Shown here: in pieces, positions 35,801-48,473 of the stretch | Numbering within the stretch: the first letter of the stretch is position 1 | Layout: the number at the start of each line of letters is the position of its first letter | Assembly (NCBI RefSeq): GCF_011075055.1 | Contig: NC_058145.1 | Location: forward strand, 8,093,228 to 8,157,227 | Reading direction: 5' to 3' | Length of the DNA stretch: 64,000 nucleotides | DNA from: Mangifera indica | Lineage: Eukaryota > Streptophyta > Magnoliopsida > Sapindales > Anacardiaceae | Notes under the pieces: generated by a model | Databases searched by the model: none | What the model was told of the DNA's origin: nothing | The model's input: only the letters and a program-made list of their open reading frames with translations | Position numbers and translations under genes: made by a program

Positions 35801-38800
35801 TATTTTTTTCTTGTTGAAGAGAAAAAAAATCTAAGGTTCAGGTAGCCCCCTCTCTCTATCCTTACCTTAGCACGAATGGAAACAGGGATATCTTGGAGGG
35901 CAGCAGCCTCAGTGTAGCTACTCTCATACTGTAACCGCAAATGGCCTTTGATCTGGTCTCGAATGTCCCTCCCAAGTCTATTTCTGTTCAGGTATTTAAT
36001 GGCATCTGCCATTTTATCTCTGAACCTTTCCGTCTTTGATCCTTTTACAATTAATGCTGTCATGTTACCAATTAAGTAAGCTCCAAGAATCATGTCAAAA
36101 GACACATAAATCATTACAAATATCATTTCCCTCAGATTGACTGCATGTATATCCCCATACCCTGTAACAGATGGAGCACACGTATTAGGCATTAGAAAAA
36201 ACATCCAGCTGACATAACATAAGTTTATATTGCAATGGCAAGTGCTTAAGTCAATCAATATAACATGATATTATGCTCTGAAGAAAGCAAAAGAGAAGTC
36301 AGATTCCATGGGAGAATCAATTTTTTTTTCTTCTCTTCGGGCATCTGCTGCAAAGATTTCCAAGACACCTCATCAGTCACTTTCTATTCATTTTTTGTAA
36401 GTGGTTAGGGGTTTTGAGTTGATGCATACTTGCCTTTCTGCAGTTGTCTATGTTTTCATACTCTTTCTCTAATTTTCATGTTCATATTGCACAAGGTTTT
36501 CAAGATTTTAAGTAATTATCTTGTGTTATTACAGTGGACACTGGTTCCAGCATTATAAATTTTAATTCTCATTATAACTATACTAAAAATAGTACGACCT
36601 GCTCCAAAATAGTACATTATTGTCCTTTTTGGGCCAAAACCCACGTCTTATTTTGATAATTTAATTTAAACTTTAGGAGAACTACACTCCAAAAACTAGT
36701 TGTTAAAATTAGAGAACTCAAATCATATAAACCCTACACCAAAAGTTCATACTTTTCGATATAAGATCCATGTTACATGCCTTGCACTTAGAATCGTAAT
36801 GTATCATCACACTCCGCAACCCCAACACCCACGCAAATTGGTTGTGTTCTAGCTTCCTACTAGCAATAGGTAAACTTTGCAAGATGTCACCACCCATGAC
36901 ATACAATTGCAACTAAGAGTGATGACTGTGACTTTGATACCAAATGATATGAATCTTGGAAGAATCATACCCCAAAAGCTTGTTGTCAAGAATGGAGAGT
37001 CCAAAGTCATATAAGTCCCACACGAAAAGCTCAAACTTTCTGATATGGGATCTAAGTCTTATGCCTTGCAATTCGAATCATAGCATAATCACTCAAAAGC
37101 CTTTATACTCTTTCAGAAGTGGTTCTTCACTACTAATTCACAACCCTCTCTAACAAGGCAATGTGAATTCCAACAACCTACCATCATCCCATCCATCTCA
37201 ACCAACAAATAGCTGTGTGGAGATCTCCACTTTATTTTGTAATTCATTTGTGGCTCACCAAACCATTAATCATTTAGTCTTAAATGTCAGTTACCTAACT
37301 AGTCACCTCCTCTTGAATAAGCACTATGGTCTTTCAACCAATTCTAGAAAATTCATCATACTTGACCTTCGACTTTCAAACTAATCATCAAAAATAATAC
37401 TCGTAATAGTGGCTAACACTTGGTCATATCATTTTCACTAGTTTAAATTGTAAGTGTCATACATTTTAGAGAGTACTCAAGTCACATAATTAAATGCAAC
37501 ATACTTTCACCATAAAGCTTGTATTAGGTCTGACAGATTGATTGCCTACTATTCTGTTGCTGCATGGCTGAAAACAAATTCATAATAGAAAAAGAAAACA
37601 TATTGTTGTCTCTGATAATCTACAGCTATACATTTTTGTAACAGTTTGGTTTTTCTTTCTCTATAGAAGCATTCTTATTGTCCTTTGTTTTGGCATGACT
37701 CGGTAAAGATAAAGTTTCAGAATACCATGCACTTAAAAATTCTTTCAAAGCTAAAACCTTACAAAAGGTATTCATCAATTATAAAATTATAATGCTATCG
37801 ATAGTATTCAAATAGTATAAGTTAGAAAGACAACTTACCAACAGTGGCCATGGTTACAATGGCAAAATACAAAGATGTTGTGTATCGCAGCCAGAGGTCA
37901 ATCTCTCTGAAATTTGAGTAGCTATAATCACCCAATTTTAAACTTCCAATCCATGTGTATCCCTCTTCTTCAGGAGGAAGGGTGGTAGCTAAATAGTAAA
38001 AGATGCATGCTGCTGTGTGCGTACAGTAGAGTTCAACAGCAATGAGTTTCACAATCCTAGTAAACAGATAATTGATTCGGATATCCCTCTCCAACTTATG
38101 GAAAAATTGAATGACTTTGCGTACCCGATATAACCTAATCCATAACAGATACCTAACTTCTTCTCTTCTTCCACTAGCCTGTGGAAAGAACATTTCTGAG
38201 ACTGTCAGAAAAGAGCAATAACAATATTCATGAGTCCAAATAGTCAACACATGAAATCTTGTGATACCTATTATTTGGTTTTTCATTTAATAGACATTTG
38301 ATAGTATGCCTTCAGTTAGGCCACACAAAGTTTGGCTCAAGTTACCAATGGGGAAGTGATGCAAACAAAGTCAAATACAAGGTTGCTGAAGTTATTTTGC
38401 TATTGTAATTTATAGGTTAATTCATTGAACCCCTGAAATGAAGCTTTCAAACAGGAGTGATCACAGGTAACCTCCCCTGCCATTATTTATCGTTCATTTG
38501 AATACTGCATTGATCTCTACTTAAGAGTTAAAAAAACATTGCATTAATCCCCTAAGATTAAGTTTTCAAATAGGTGCCCACCAAGGGCAGGTTCAGAAAT
38601 TTTTCAAATGCTTCCCCAGCCACAATTCACCACTACCTGGAAATGAGAATCAAAGGTTATTGTAGTTATTTGTTAAGAGTTAAAAAATATTCCAAAGAAA
38701 CTCATAACAATAGTATAAAGTTAGCTTCTATTATTGTTTTCCTAATATAATACGCGCAATGTGCTAAAATAGTGAACATTAGGCCAAATGGGAGCTTAAG

Positions 38801-39354
38801 AAAACTACTCATTCGGCTAGAGACATTCTAGGAATTCATTTAACAACAGTAAAAATTAAAGAAATAAAAAGAGATTCATGAAAAGGAATAAAAAAAGGTA
38901 CCTTAAAAATTAAATCCCAAGGGAAACAACTCAGTAAATCAATGACAAAACTGGATTTTAAGTACCTGCAAGAAGAAGGAAACGGTAATAAAACGGAAGA
39001 AGTGGAAAATAAAAGAGAAGAATAAGGAAAGCGTTGAATTGGTAGTGTACTTGAGAGCAATGGGTGTGTGCTTATAAACCATACGGTAAGTCTGGCTATC
39101 TCTGTAGGCAAGAAAAAACTGCAAAATAATATCAAGAAGGAAAGCCAACTGTCCGGCAATGTCCAAAATAAAAAGGTTCTCTGGAAGTCCCCTGAAGAAA
39201 GCAAACTCCATGGGTGTAAAGAAGGATGAGTAGAGTGCCCATATGAGTACGAATTTTGTCCACGCCTGATACCACCTGCACTTCTTCCACAAAGTCAACA
39301 GTGCACTCACACTTCCTCCCAGACTAAATGATGTAATTCGTTTAAAATTCCCCA

Positions 39355-39398
<44 letters not shown>

Positions 39399-41537
39399 AA
39401 TCACTCAACTACTACGATATTGAATATTAAACTTACGAATATTAAGTAGGTTTTCAGTTACACCACTTAATTTACGTTTTTCTAACTGTTTTAATACTAA
39501 CTATAAAATAAAATAAGTTATTCTCAATATACAAATTTTGTCACACAATAGGACATGTTAAGCCTAAAATTGACCTAAACTTAACTTTTTTTAATAATAC
39601 TTATTTAAAATGTAAAAATAAGTCATTAAAATTTTGTATAAATTTTATCTGAATTGGAAGTTTTACCAAATTTTACAGCAAGAAATACTAAGTAAGCAAT
39701 TATTAACAACAAAAAATAATGACTTTTCAAATTTTAAGTAAATAAAAATTGTTAGATTTTTAAATTAAAAAATTTCAGAAATTTTTAATTAAATAATATT
39801 TTTAATTTTAATTTTAATAATAAATATTTAAATTTTTTAAAATTAACATGCAAAGGTTAATATTTCCCCACGCCTTGGGTTGGGTGGGCAAAAGTCTTTT
39901 GGCTTTTTATAATAAAAAAGAGATCCAACTTTCCAGCATTAAAGGGTTCAAAAACCATGATGTCCGCTGAGGTAGGACCTACCAACAGATATCCTCCAAA
40001 ATTCTAAAGCATTTGAACTTTACCTTATAAAAAATTTAATAATTCTTTCTATCATTTATTTTATTTAACACTAAAATTTTAACACCTAAAAACAAATTAG
40101 TATATCACAATTCTTAAGAAAAATGCTATTGAACTCTACGATAAAAAAAATATTTTTTTAATATGACCCCCAAACACTTGAATCGATATGAGTCATGCCC
40201 AACAAGACTTATATAGTTGTAAATCTTTCATGTCAGAATGACCCACATAATTGTAAACACTTATAACACGACTTTATAAGGTTGTGTCATATAATCTCAT
40301 TAATCTTAATAAAAAAATAATTTGTTATTAAATAATTTTTTAAATTATATTTTCTAATAAAGAAAATATGTTAAAAAATTGAATTATAATTAAAAAGAAG
40401 CAAACATATTTATAATTTGTTAGTTGAGTTTTTATAATCACTCGTATCTATGTGAAATCTAAAATTTAAGTTTGGTTAAAACTTATACTTTATTTAAACT
40501 TATTTATAGTATGTAAAAGAAGTAAGTGACTATATACTTGTATATGTGAGACATTTTTGCACTTTGCAACTATAAAAGTGTCTTATATTTAAAATAATAT
40601 ACTCACTCATAAATAAATGTTTAATATTATATTTCAATCAAATTTAAATTTTGGTTGTATCACATATGTGTAATTGATTAAAAAAACCAAACTCATTTTT
40701 ATAAGTCTAATATTTTTATTTTTGTTATAAAAATTTATAATTCTTTTATATTTTAATTATAATTTTTTATTTTTGAAAACATTGAGCACACTGTCGTACC
40801 GAATCGGTTCATGGGCCTAAAGGTCCGACATGCCAACCTAGCATAGTCCACTACAGTAGTAGCCCGTGCCAAAAAATAGGGGTCAAACTAACCCAACCCC
40901 TTTGACATCTCTAATATTGTTCTTCTCTAAATGGGATTTTTAGTGTTCATATTAGAGACAACAAAAGAGTCGAGTCAACCCCCTTTGGAGCCAAGGTCCT
41001 TTTATTGAATGAAAACTAAAGAAAATAATTTTCAATACGATTTATTAATTTGATATAACAAAAAGAAGATATTTTTTCTATGAAATTTAATTTGAATCAA
41101 ATCAATAATATTTGAAATTGTAATACAATACCCTATGACACATCCTATGAGTCCTAATGAAAACGAAACATTTTTTTTGGACGGCCGGAATGACGACTCA
41201 GTCAGTTCAGTCCCAAATACTCTCACCACATTAAAATAAAAAAATCTCTCTGTTTCTTTTTCAAAAAAACATATGATGATAAAATTATTATAATCAGAAA
41301 TAAATGTTGAGAAAAGAACCTGTTATCGGGATGGATCAGAAGAGTTTTGGGGAGACCTTGGAAACCAGTGATAACATTTTGACGGCTGAAGTATCGCCTT
41401 CGTAGCAACTGATTGGCGATTAAATCAAATCGGCTTCCTCGCGATGATTTGATCTTATCTCTCAAATCTACTACTTCGTAATCGCCAGAATCCGACAAAT
41501 CCTCTCCAACTATTTCTTCTCTTGCAGTATCGCCCAT
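26844..41537 (-). CDS. GORK: Outward-rectifying Shaker K+ channel, SKOR/GORK class (13 exons)
   Basis: Voltage-gated plasma-membrane channel for K+ efflux, known in guard cells (GORK) and xylem loading (SKOR). Exons, transcription order: 41537-41320, 39275-39051, 38965-38902, 38178-37839, 36161-35866, 33704-33624, 33021-32923, 32145-31924, 31781-31593, 30264-30189, 30105-29811, 29277-29156, 27085-26844. All introns are GT-AG and the 2469-nt CDS stays in frame: 822 residues plus TAG, family-typical. Residues 74-300 hold S1-S6: S4 (RLYRVRKV, 184-191), pore with TVGYGD (281-286), GAYLIGNMTALIVKG after S6. A linker and cyclic-nucleotide-binding homology domain (about 310-515) follow, then about six ankyrin repeats (540-735, including RSPLHLAASRG and RTPLHVAASEG) and a KHA domain (750-822). 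KASG after PWDLIF, MIYVSFDM and CTVYPFHP look more GORK-like than SKOR-like from family memory; paralogue assignment is tentative. No disabling change seen. Confidence 0.95.
27261..27643. repeat. 194-bp tandem duplication in intron 12
   Basis: The block starting ACCTAAGTTAGAAATTACG at 27261 recurs at 27455 with only a few differences; the second copy has one fewer AAGTC unit. It lies in the 2070-bp intron between exons 12 and 13 of the K+ channel gene, at the left edge of the GAGCTTGAGCTC-rich repeat. Confidence 0.9.
27370..28050. mobile_element. Probable non-autonomous DNA transposon in intron 12
   Basis: The segment runs from GGGTATAATCAAGTCAAG to CTTAGCTTACACCC, whose reverse (GGGTGTAAGCTAAG) resembles the start. 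The interior is rich in CTTGAGCTCG-type words. This resembles widespread plant repeats with GGGTGTAA ends. I could not find a convincing target duplication, and the first end lies in the tandem duplication, so limits are approximate. Confidence 0.4.
34064..34640. repeat. Pair of diverged ~350-bp direct repeats in intron 5
   Basis: TGTTAGGACTAAGTCAGCCAA at about 34064 is echoed by TGTTAGAACTAAGTTGGCAAA at about 34413. Both are followed by a similar GGTGGCACAACGCAAAAGC-like segment, and later by TAGCTTATTGAGGAGAG against TAGCTGATTGAGAAGAG. They may be tandem copies of an LTR, but ends are unclear. Confidence 0.6.
34755..35156 (+). mobile_element. TRIM retroelement in intron 5 of the K+ channel gene
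   Basis: A 141-bp LTR (34755-34895) begins TGTTAGGATTCC and ends CATATCA. It is followed by a PBS-like TGGTATCAAAATC (34898-34910) and about 130 bp of unique interior. A second, shorter LTR (35041-35156) shares ACAACTAGTGT and CTCTCCTATCTCAATAGCTA. The flanks TTTTG and TATTG form a near TSD. Small size, LTR pair, tRNA primer site and no coding capacity define a TRIM. It lies antisense to the host gene. Confidence 0.75.
36654..37080 (-). mobile_element. Second TRIM copy, inverted, in intron 4
   Basis: Read on the minus strand it starts TGATTCGAATTGCAAGG and has an LTR ending near CATATCATT. It then has a PBS-like TTGGTATCAAAGTCAC (plus strand near 36940) and a short interior containing GCTAGTAGGAAGCTAGA. 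A second LTR ends near 36654. The whole is similar to the reverse complement of 34755-35156, including the interior (GCTAGCAGGAAGCTAGT there). It is in the sense orientation of the host gene. Confidence 0.7.
39357..39393. repeat. (AG)n microsatellite
   Basis: GA dinucleotide run in intron 1, about 80 bp upstream of the exon 2 acceptor in the gene's orientation, where it reads as (CT)n. Confidence 0.95.
40160..40957. mobile_element. Decayed hAT-like repeat in intron 1
   Basis: The right end reads CCCCTTTGACATCTCTA, the reverse of TAGAGATGTCAAAGGGG, a typical plant hAT terminus also seen at 59113-59130. GGTTCATGGGCC-type words lie inside, as in other non-autonomous hAT repeats here. The left terminus is not clear, so the start is a guess. 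Confidence 0.4.
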
Positions 41538-41669
41538 ACGTGGCTTTCACTTCAATTCAAATTTATCAAACGACGAAATCAGAAACGTAAAACGACAAAA
41601 TGAAATGGAAGTTGAAGAAAGATGGGACGATTGGCAATGGAATGAAGCTAAGCTTGGAGGCTCTGTTTC

Positions 41670-41690
41670 CACGTGAAACGGCAATTTATA
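41670..41690 (-). promoter_or_regulatory. Candidate core promoter of the K+ channel gene
   Basis: On the minus strand, TATAAAT (41690-41684) is followed within 10 bases by CACGTG (41675-41670), an ABRE/G-box core. The start codon is about 130 bp downstream, a plausible 5' UTR length. ABA-linked regulation is known for GORK; the link to this motif is inference. Confidence 0.3.
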
Positions 41691-41768
41691 CAGCAACACA
41701 AACGCAACTGCTTCAGACATATTCATTTAATTTATTTTTTGGATGAGTATATACATTAAGTGGCGTTA

Positions 41769-42182
41769 GATTTTTGGAATGTTTTATTATTAAAATTAAA
41801 AAAATTTTTAAAAATAAATTATTTATAAATTATTATTATTATTATATTTGATAAAATTTGATAAAAATTAATAGATATAAATAATTATTATGTTTGATTC
41901 GAAATAATAAAAAAAAATTAATTTATTTAAATTCTTTTAAAATATTTTTATATTATTTATTATATCAATTAAAAATAAGATTATTTTTACTTTTAAAAAA
42001 ATTAATAAATAAATAATATATTATAGTAAAATTAAAATTATTTTAATAATTTTTTAATACTTAAAATAAATATAATAATCAAATTATTTTTTATAATATC
42101 AATCACATTATTATTGATAATAAAAAATTTATTTATAAATTAAATAAAATAATATAAATAATAAAAAAAATTAAACGCATAT
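41769..42182. mobile_element. Tourist-like MITE in the 5' flank of the K+ channel gene
   Basis: It is flanked by TTA (41766-41768 and 42183-42185). The body aligns by eye with the MITE at 10445-10925 (TGTTTTATTATTAAAATTAAA at the start, AGATATAAATAATTATTA, and TTTTTAATACTTAAAATAAATA later). The termini are more decayed than in that copy. It begins about 230 bp upstream of the start codon. Confidence 0.65.
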
Positions 42183-42185
42183 TTA

Positions 42186-44700
42186 ATGTATTACACTATA
42201 CACGTAGGCGCATCTTAGTGAAGGATAAGGTTTTTTTTTTTTAATATTATTTAGATGTTGAGAAAAGTCAGGGGCCGACAACGTGTCTTTTGTTATTATG
42301 TGATTAATAATACAGGCTATAATTACAGCTAATATTCTATAAAATCTCTAAAAAAATCCTATTTATTTTATATTTTCTTCAATATATATGAAAAGAATAA
42401 TTTAACATTGTAGAGTGAAGTTAGAGGGGAAATGAAAAGCAAGTAGAGTAAATAAATTGTGAAAACGTCCGTAAAGGTCAAAAAATGTGAATCCTTTAGC
42501 GATCGGGATGCGATGCTCCTGCTACCCGTGGAAAAGATGGAGCAAGTAGAGATGCTGCTATTTTGCATGATCTTACTCCACGTAAATCCCGAATCTTCTT
42601 TTGTCACTTTTTTTATTTTAATTTTTTATATTATCTCTGAAAGATGAGACAGACAACAACAATAGGGCAAAGAATGTTTCCTTCTCTTAAATTTTAAAAA
42701 TCAATAATTTCTCTTAAATCTACATTTTAAAAACTTTATTTTTCCTCTTAATTTTTATGTTTTTTTCCTTTCTCCTCTGACGATCTTCCACGAAAAAGTC
42801 AGCAAATGAGGGTATATAATATTTGTGAAAGCAAAAAAACTAAAAAAAAGATGAATACTTATGAGATACATTATGTACTCGATACTAAGGTGTCTTAGCA
42901 ACTTATTTTAGTTTAAGGGGTGCATGGTAAAAGAGAATTATATTAGTTAATTTCTTGTAAGAGATAATACGACAAACTTTGTGATGATATCAAGTTCATG
43001 TAAGAGAATGAAAATATGATACCAACATCGACAACAATGCACAAGAGAGATTTTATATATGTATAAGCATTCCACATTGCTTAAGAATGATAAGAAAAAA
43101 TTAGTTAAATAGAATGTAAACTCTATATGTATAAGAAACATTTTGGAATTGTAAAGAAGCAAAACTGACTGACAATACTATATATTCAAAGTGGATGAAT
43201 ATAACTTCACATAAGTACGAGATCAGACTGTTAGAGGCATGATAATTTACTTACTACCGATTATTTGTAACACCTTTCTAGAAGCATTATCGTCCAAAGG
43301 GAAGTGTTACTTTACCTGACTGAATGAACCTGTAAATAATTTCATCCATACACATAAATTTATGAAATACAATAAATATCCTTCATACAAAACATAAAGA
43401 TGAAACTAGATACCATAAATGAACATATATTGATCTTATCTCGATTTAGTAATAAATTATTTCTTTCCCACAATGACACTAAATAAAGATGGAATACAAG
43501 TTAATGGGTTGTTTTCTTTAGATAAAAGATGTTTATTCGCATGATAAACTACTAGTCGTTACTTTTATAATTGATCATTTTTTCAAATGTCACCCTATAA
43601 ACTTAGCTTGAGAAGAGTTTTACTAAATATCAAAACTTACATATATTAATATGAAACACAAAAGTGTGCACGAAATAAGTTAATGAGTTTAGTATTATTC
43701 TTATTATTAATAATTATTACTTTTTCTGAGAATTGAGAAATGTAACAATGGATCGTGGAACTTAGTAGGTACAAAATATTAGAACAGTGAATGCATGGTC
43801 ATCATCATGATCTGTTGTTGAATCAGAAAATTCCTTCATCCTTAATTATATATTATTTCGACAAAGTGAATGGTAATGGGAATCCACAGTATTTGGGATT
43901 GAGATGACACATCATTTATCACCCAGTTTAAAGCAAAGCAAAGCAATGTGTAAGCACAAACCACAACCATGCAATTAAATATCTAATTAAGTTGCTTTTG
44001 TCCAAATCCACTTTTCAAGTGTGCGATTAATATATATGTATTTAGCACTTGCTGCACTGTAAAGGTTTGAACATTTATGATCGAAACTGAAACTACTGGC
44101 ATAAACCAATTATAAAATTGGAGGAACTAAGAGCAACACAATCTGGTTTCAGTTGTGGAGAATTTAGGCTATCTGCGCACTCATACGTGGCTGACATTCT
44201 TAACAATTACGTCATTGATTTTATTTTAATAGTTTATTTCTATAGCCCATTATTTGTAACCAAACTAGGCAAGTTAATTGTCTCATGATGTACCTCATTT
44301 AATTTAATACTTTCCTTGATAGATATGCCATGTGATCTAACCTTATCAAGGAACCTATTCCTTTGACTCTTCCACATCACATATCCCAAGTTTGACTTTA
44401 TGCAAATAAGACTAATTTTATTTTATTTTTTTAAAATCATTTTGACTTTTTTCTACCTAATTTAGGGCATCTGTCTGTTTTTCACTAATTGTTTTATCAA
44501 TCAGATTATATGAGTTTATCTTAAATATATAAATAAATATTATATAATTTAATAATTTTAAATTAAAAATAAAATTATATTTTAATAAAGTTACATTGAT
44601 GGTTTTTGATCAACCCGTTAACTAACAGGTCAAATAATCAGGTTTTTTTCAATTCGATTGTGATTCGAATTTGTGCAATAAATCTTAAAATTTTGATTGT
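42186..44700. other. Intergenic DNA, nothing recognised
   Basis: AT-rich with scattered short frames on both strands. A somewhat more complex patch at 42430-42600 and another at 43860-44400 have no protein similarity I can recognise. No RNA gene or clear transposon end is visible. Confidence 0.45.
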
Positions 44701-44869
44701 TAAATCAGCCACCTTCTAACGATTTTTCTGTGATGGGACCATAAGGCTTTTGTAGCCCTCTGATGGATCGTCCTTCTCGGACCAACGATAGCCACAAAAG
44801 TCGTTTGATTTTGGTGATACGGTAGCAAGATATACACGCCTTTTCGTCTTAGATTGGGCTCTAAATCCA

Positions 44870-45499
44870 TTAATTTCGATGTTATTTCGATTAGATTCTT
44901 AATTTAAAACATGTAAAACAATTCCAACAATCATTTTAGCACGTTTCTAAAGTCCAGTTTCATGCAATTTTGGAAAAATTTAATGCGTGCCCAAAACAAA
45001 TTTTAACAACAATTTTAATCACAAATAAAAAAATTCGGATTATAACAATAACAAAATACATAATTTAATTCACAAAAAGATGACATATGCATAACTTACA
45101 TTCTAATACCAGTGTTGGAAACAATTTAAATATGTTAAACATAACATTTTGTGAATACTATAAATTTTGTAAATATAAATATGTGTACCTAGTTTCAAGT
45201 TTACAACGAAGTCTATTCAAACATGACACGGGGTGTTGACGTGAGTCATTTCCACAACCTCATTTGTCCATGTACTACATTTCTTTTGAGAGATATTATC
45301 TCTCTATGTTTTGGATTTCAGGAGAAGAAACTTTTTTCTTTTATTATAAAAATAACGTCATCTCATTTAAAGAGACGGTTTAGATATTTAAATAGATGTC
45401 CAACTACTAATAACTTTCACATTAACTGTCCTTGGCATTTAAAGTAAGTCGGATCGGATCGACCCCGTTATGGGTAGACCTAGACCTAATAGAATATTA
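44870..45499 (-). mobile_element. LTR-element fragment (leader, primer site, LTR start), minus
   Basis: The leader portion (about 44880-45000: ACATGTAAAACAATTCC, CAGTTTCATGCAATTTT) resembles the leaders of units A and B at 7061-10280. The plus-strand TTCTAATACCA (45099-45109) is a decayed reverse primer site, followed by TGTTGGAAAC as a possible LTR end. It is cut at 45499 by the Copia-type element, and the probable continuation resumes at 51623. Confidence 0.5.
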
Positions 45500-45998
45500 T
45501 GTAAGATTTACTTGGCAAAACATAATAAAATAGATCATCCAATTACAATCCCAAGATCTACGCACAGATTATAAAATACTAAATTAAACTTTAGGGTTTT
45601 AGAAATATTTGGATCTCCATGCAGTTTAAAATTGGAAAACCTATTGAAATCACCCGAAATTATCTATTGAGATCACCTCTCTATGTGACTTGGTCTTCTA
45701 CTCCAGAAACCTCCTTAAATGACAATTTTGAATGGGTAAGTTATACCATATTTATTCTGCATTAGGTTTTGGAGCACATACCTAGCAATTTATAGTAGGT
45801 TAATTGACCCCCCATCAAGGTCCAATAAACGTTAAGACACTTGTGCTGTCTATCTAGATCACAACCTTTAAGTGTATTGGGTTTATCTTTATTGATCACT
45901 TAAACCCATCTTTAAACTGACATTGGACTATTCAATTATCCGGTTTTATTAAACCAAAACTATAATTAATGTTAGTCTACATCAGAAAATTTTCAACA
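45500..45998 (-). repeat. 3' LTR of the minus Copia-type element
   Basis: 499 bp. It ends (plus strand) TTTTCAACA, next to the purine tract. Differences from the 5' LTR are scattered single substitutions. Confidence 0.9.
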
Positions 45999-46789
45999 TT
46001 CTCCCACTTGGGCACTATTAACTATTTTTATTTTATTTTATTTTAAGAAAAAGAAAACAATTTTAACTTTCGGGTAATTAACATTTTAACTTTAAGTGAC
46101 ACTATTTTAAAAAACAAAATAGTCCAAAGATAAATTACACTTTAATAAATAATTCAGTTAATATGCCCATTAATAACGAACCAAGACATTACATATGTCT
46201 TTTATTAACATAAGATTATTCTTGATCACAATTACTAATAATCAAATTAACACGGATTAAATCTGGGAGTGTAGCAAAAATAGCACCCAATAATGTGATC
46301 ACAAACATGTGTTATATCCTTGTCAGTCCTCTTTATAATTTCTCTTTAACCTTATGTTTCTTGATTGTAATATATTTTATTTTGTATGTCTCAATCTATC
46401 AATGCTTTTTTACCTAATTACACTGCTAAAGAGTTAACACTAAGTAGTTTATTCAAGTAATGCTTCAACCCGCTCAAGAAGCTTCTCTATGGTAAACTAC
46501 AAATTGAATGTTTATGATTGAGGCTATTGCACACGACTACTTAGTACTTTTTCAAATATAGGCCATTGAGCGAGTATAAGAATATATCATAAAATAGATT
46601 TTAGATCATTTTATAACCACCAAAATTTGATCTTTTGCAAATATCTCATTATCTCTTAAACCATAACCAAATAATTAACCTTGGATTTGAAAAGTGTAAA
46701 TTGAAAATCATAAATCATGAGCTATTCAGTGACTACTTAGTACATTGTTTGCCTAAAATTTTCCATGTTGAGCATTTTAAGCACACATT

Positions 46790-47160
46790 TCAAGTATTTA
46801 TTTTAGATAAACCACTAAGTTCCCGAGTCCTTTTATAATGGATCTTCATACCAAGAACAAATGATGTATTTTGAAGATCCTTCACATCATACATCTTGGA
46901 TAAGATTGACTTAATCTCATGGAACAAATTCATATTACCACTATCAATATATTTGAACCATGCTATAAATAAATTTGCTCCCACTAATCTTCATATTCCT
47001 ATATTGATCGAATTCATTTCATATGAAGTTATGAGCAATTGCACTTTATTAAATCTGAGATACTATTGTCAATACTTTTATTTAACCGTAGATAGACTCC
47101 TCAAGATCACATACCAAATGTTTTATCCCTTATGCTTTTAATAGACCTAATTGCATCATA
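46790..47160 (-). pseudogene. Reverse transcriptase remnant
   Basis: The minus-strand frame 46984-46790 reads HEIKSILSKMYDVKDLQNTSFVLGMKIH in two overlapping blocks, matching the Copia RT region K-FLS--F-MKDLG-A-Y-LGI-I. Upstream, in shifted frames, NIRFDEAI-like sequence appears. No catalytic YVDD is preserved in an open frame. Confidence 0.7.
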
Positions 47161-48473
47161 TAGACTCATTTACTAAGGTTTTTATTCAGATAGATAACTT
47201 TGACATTCACCTATTATAACTTTAATCCAAATGAGCTTTCAATGTCGTAGGGTCTCCTTTGCTGAGATACATATAATAATTCTTAATGATAGCAAATCAT
47301 CCCTTTATGATAGACAATCCTATTAAAATTTTCATACCTTCATCAACTGTATTTGACATATCTATTATAAGATTAATTGTCAATTATTTAGGGAAACGTC
47401 TTTTAAGGTGATCTCAGTTTCCATTAGACTTTGTAATCTTTATTGACTCCCACTATTGATTTTAGCCATGACATTATCAAATCTTATAACATTTCAAGAA
47501 TTGGACGTCAATCACTTTAGTACCTTAATTGAGGTAATAACTTTGAAATATATATAAAGAAATCCATTAAGAAAATACTAAGTTATTTTAACAACTTTAC
47601 CCCATGAACACTTACCCACATTTACTTCTTATTGTAACTTTAAGCCTAAGATTAAGTTTTATAGCAATACCATTTTGGAATCCCAAGATCTTGAAAATTT
47701 TAATAAAATATCCATGACAATATTTTTAACCTTAATGTCCATACAATTTTCAAACCTAAAAGTGGACCCCCACTTACCTAGCCTTTATCTATTAATCAAC
47801 TTCACGTTTAAAAACTTAACTTTATTTAGGCAATCAAAACTAATACTTCTTATTATTGTTCTTCCTTTATAATTAAGGATCACTTGAATAACCTAGTATA
47901 CCATTAAGGCTCTTTAACTCTATGCGTTCCTTATTCGAGAATATTTATGAATTAGATTAATAGTACTTCATATCTGATTCTAAACCATAACTAATCTTAA
48001 TTTTATTGAAGTCAAAAGTGAGTCTTATGGTGCCTTTTGAAAACTATCACATATCCATCAATCTTTGACTCCTTTAGGACCATCATACCTTCTCAAAGTC
48101 TTATTAATTAAATGAGTATCTCTAATATTGTGAGACGTTTTAGTAATCTTTAGGATAAACCTTCAATGAGGTAATCAATAAAAGATTTTTTTATGACAAA
48201 CAACCTTAACTTAATGTATTTCTCCCACTCAATATAGAAATCCTTTTATTTAATCAGGCTTTTATCTTGAGCTTAGATGATTCATTAACTCACTAGGCCA
48301 AAGATATATCCTTAATTAGCAGTGCAAAATCATCCTTTATCTCTAACTCTTTATGGTTTTATTATTATTGTTCACAATAATGAAATCTATCAGTGATGGG
48401 ATGCAATAAGCAATATCATTGGCAACAAATAGCTTGAAAACCTTATAAGTTATTATCTACGAGGGTTCTAGAT

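Noticed and set aside
26844..41537. Assigning the channel firmly to SKOR
   Set aside because: Several diagnostic-looking stretches (KASG, MIYVSFDM, CTVYPFHP) are closer to GORK; a tree is needed, so the class is given with GORK as tentative symbol.
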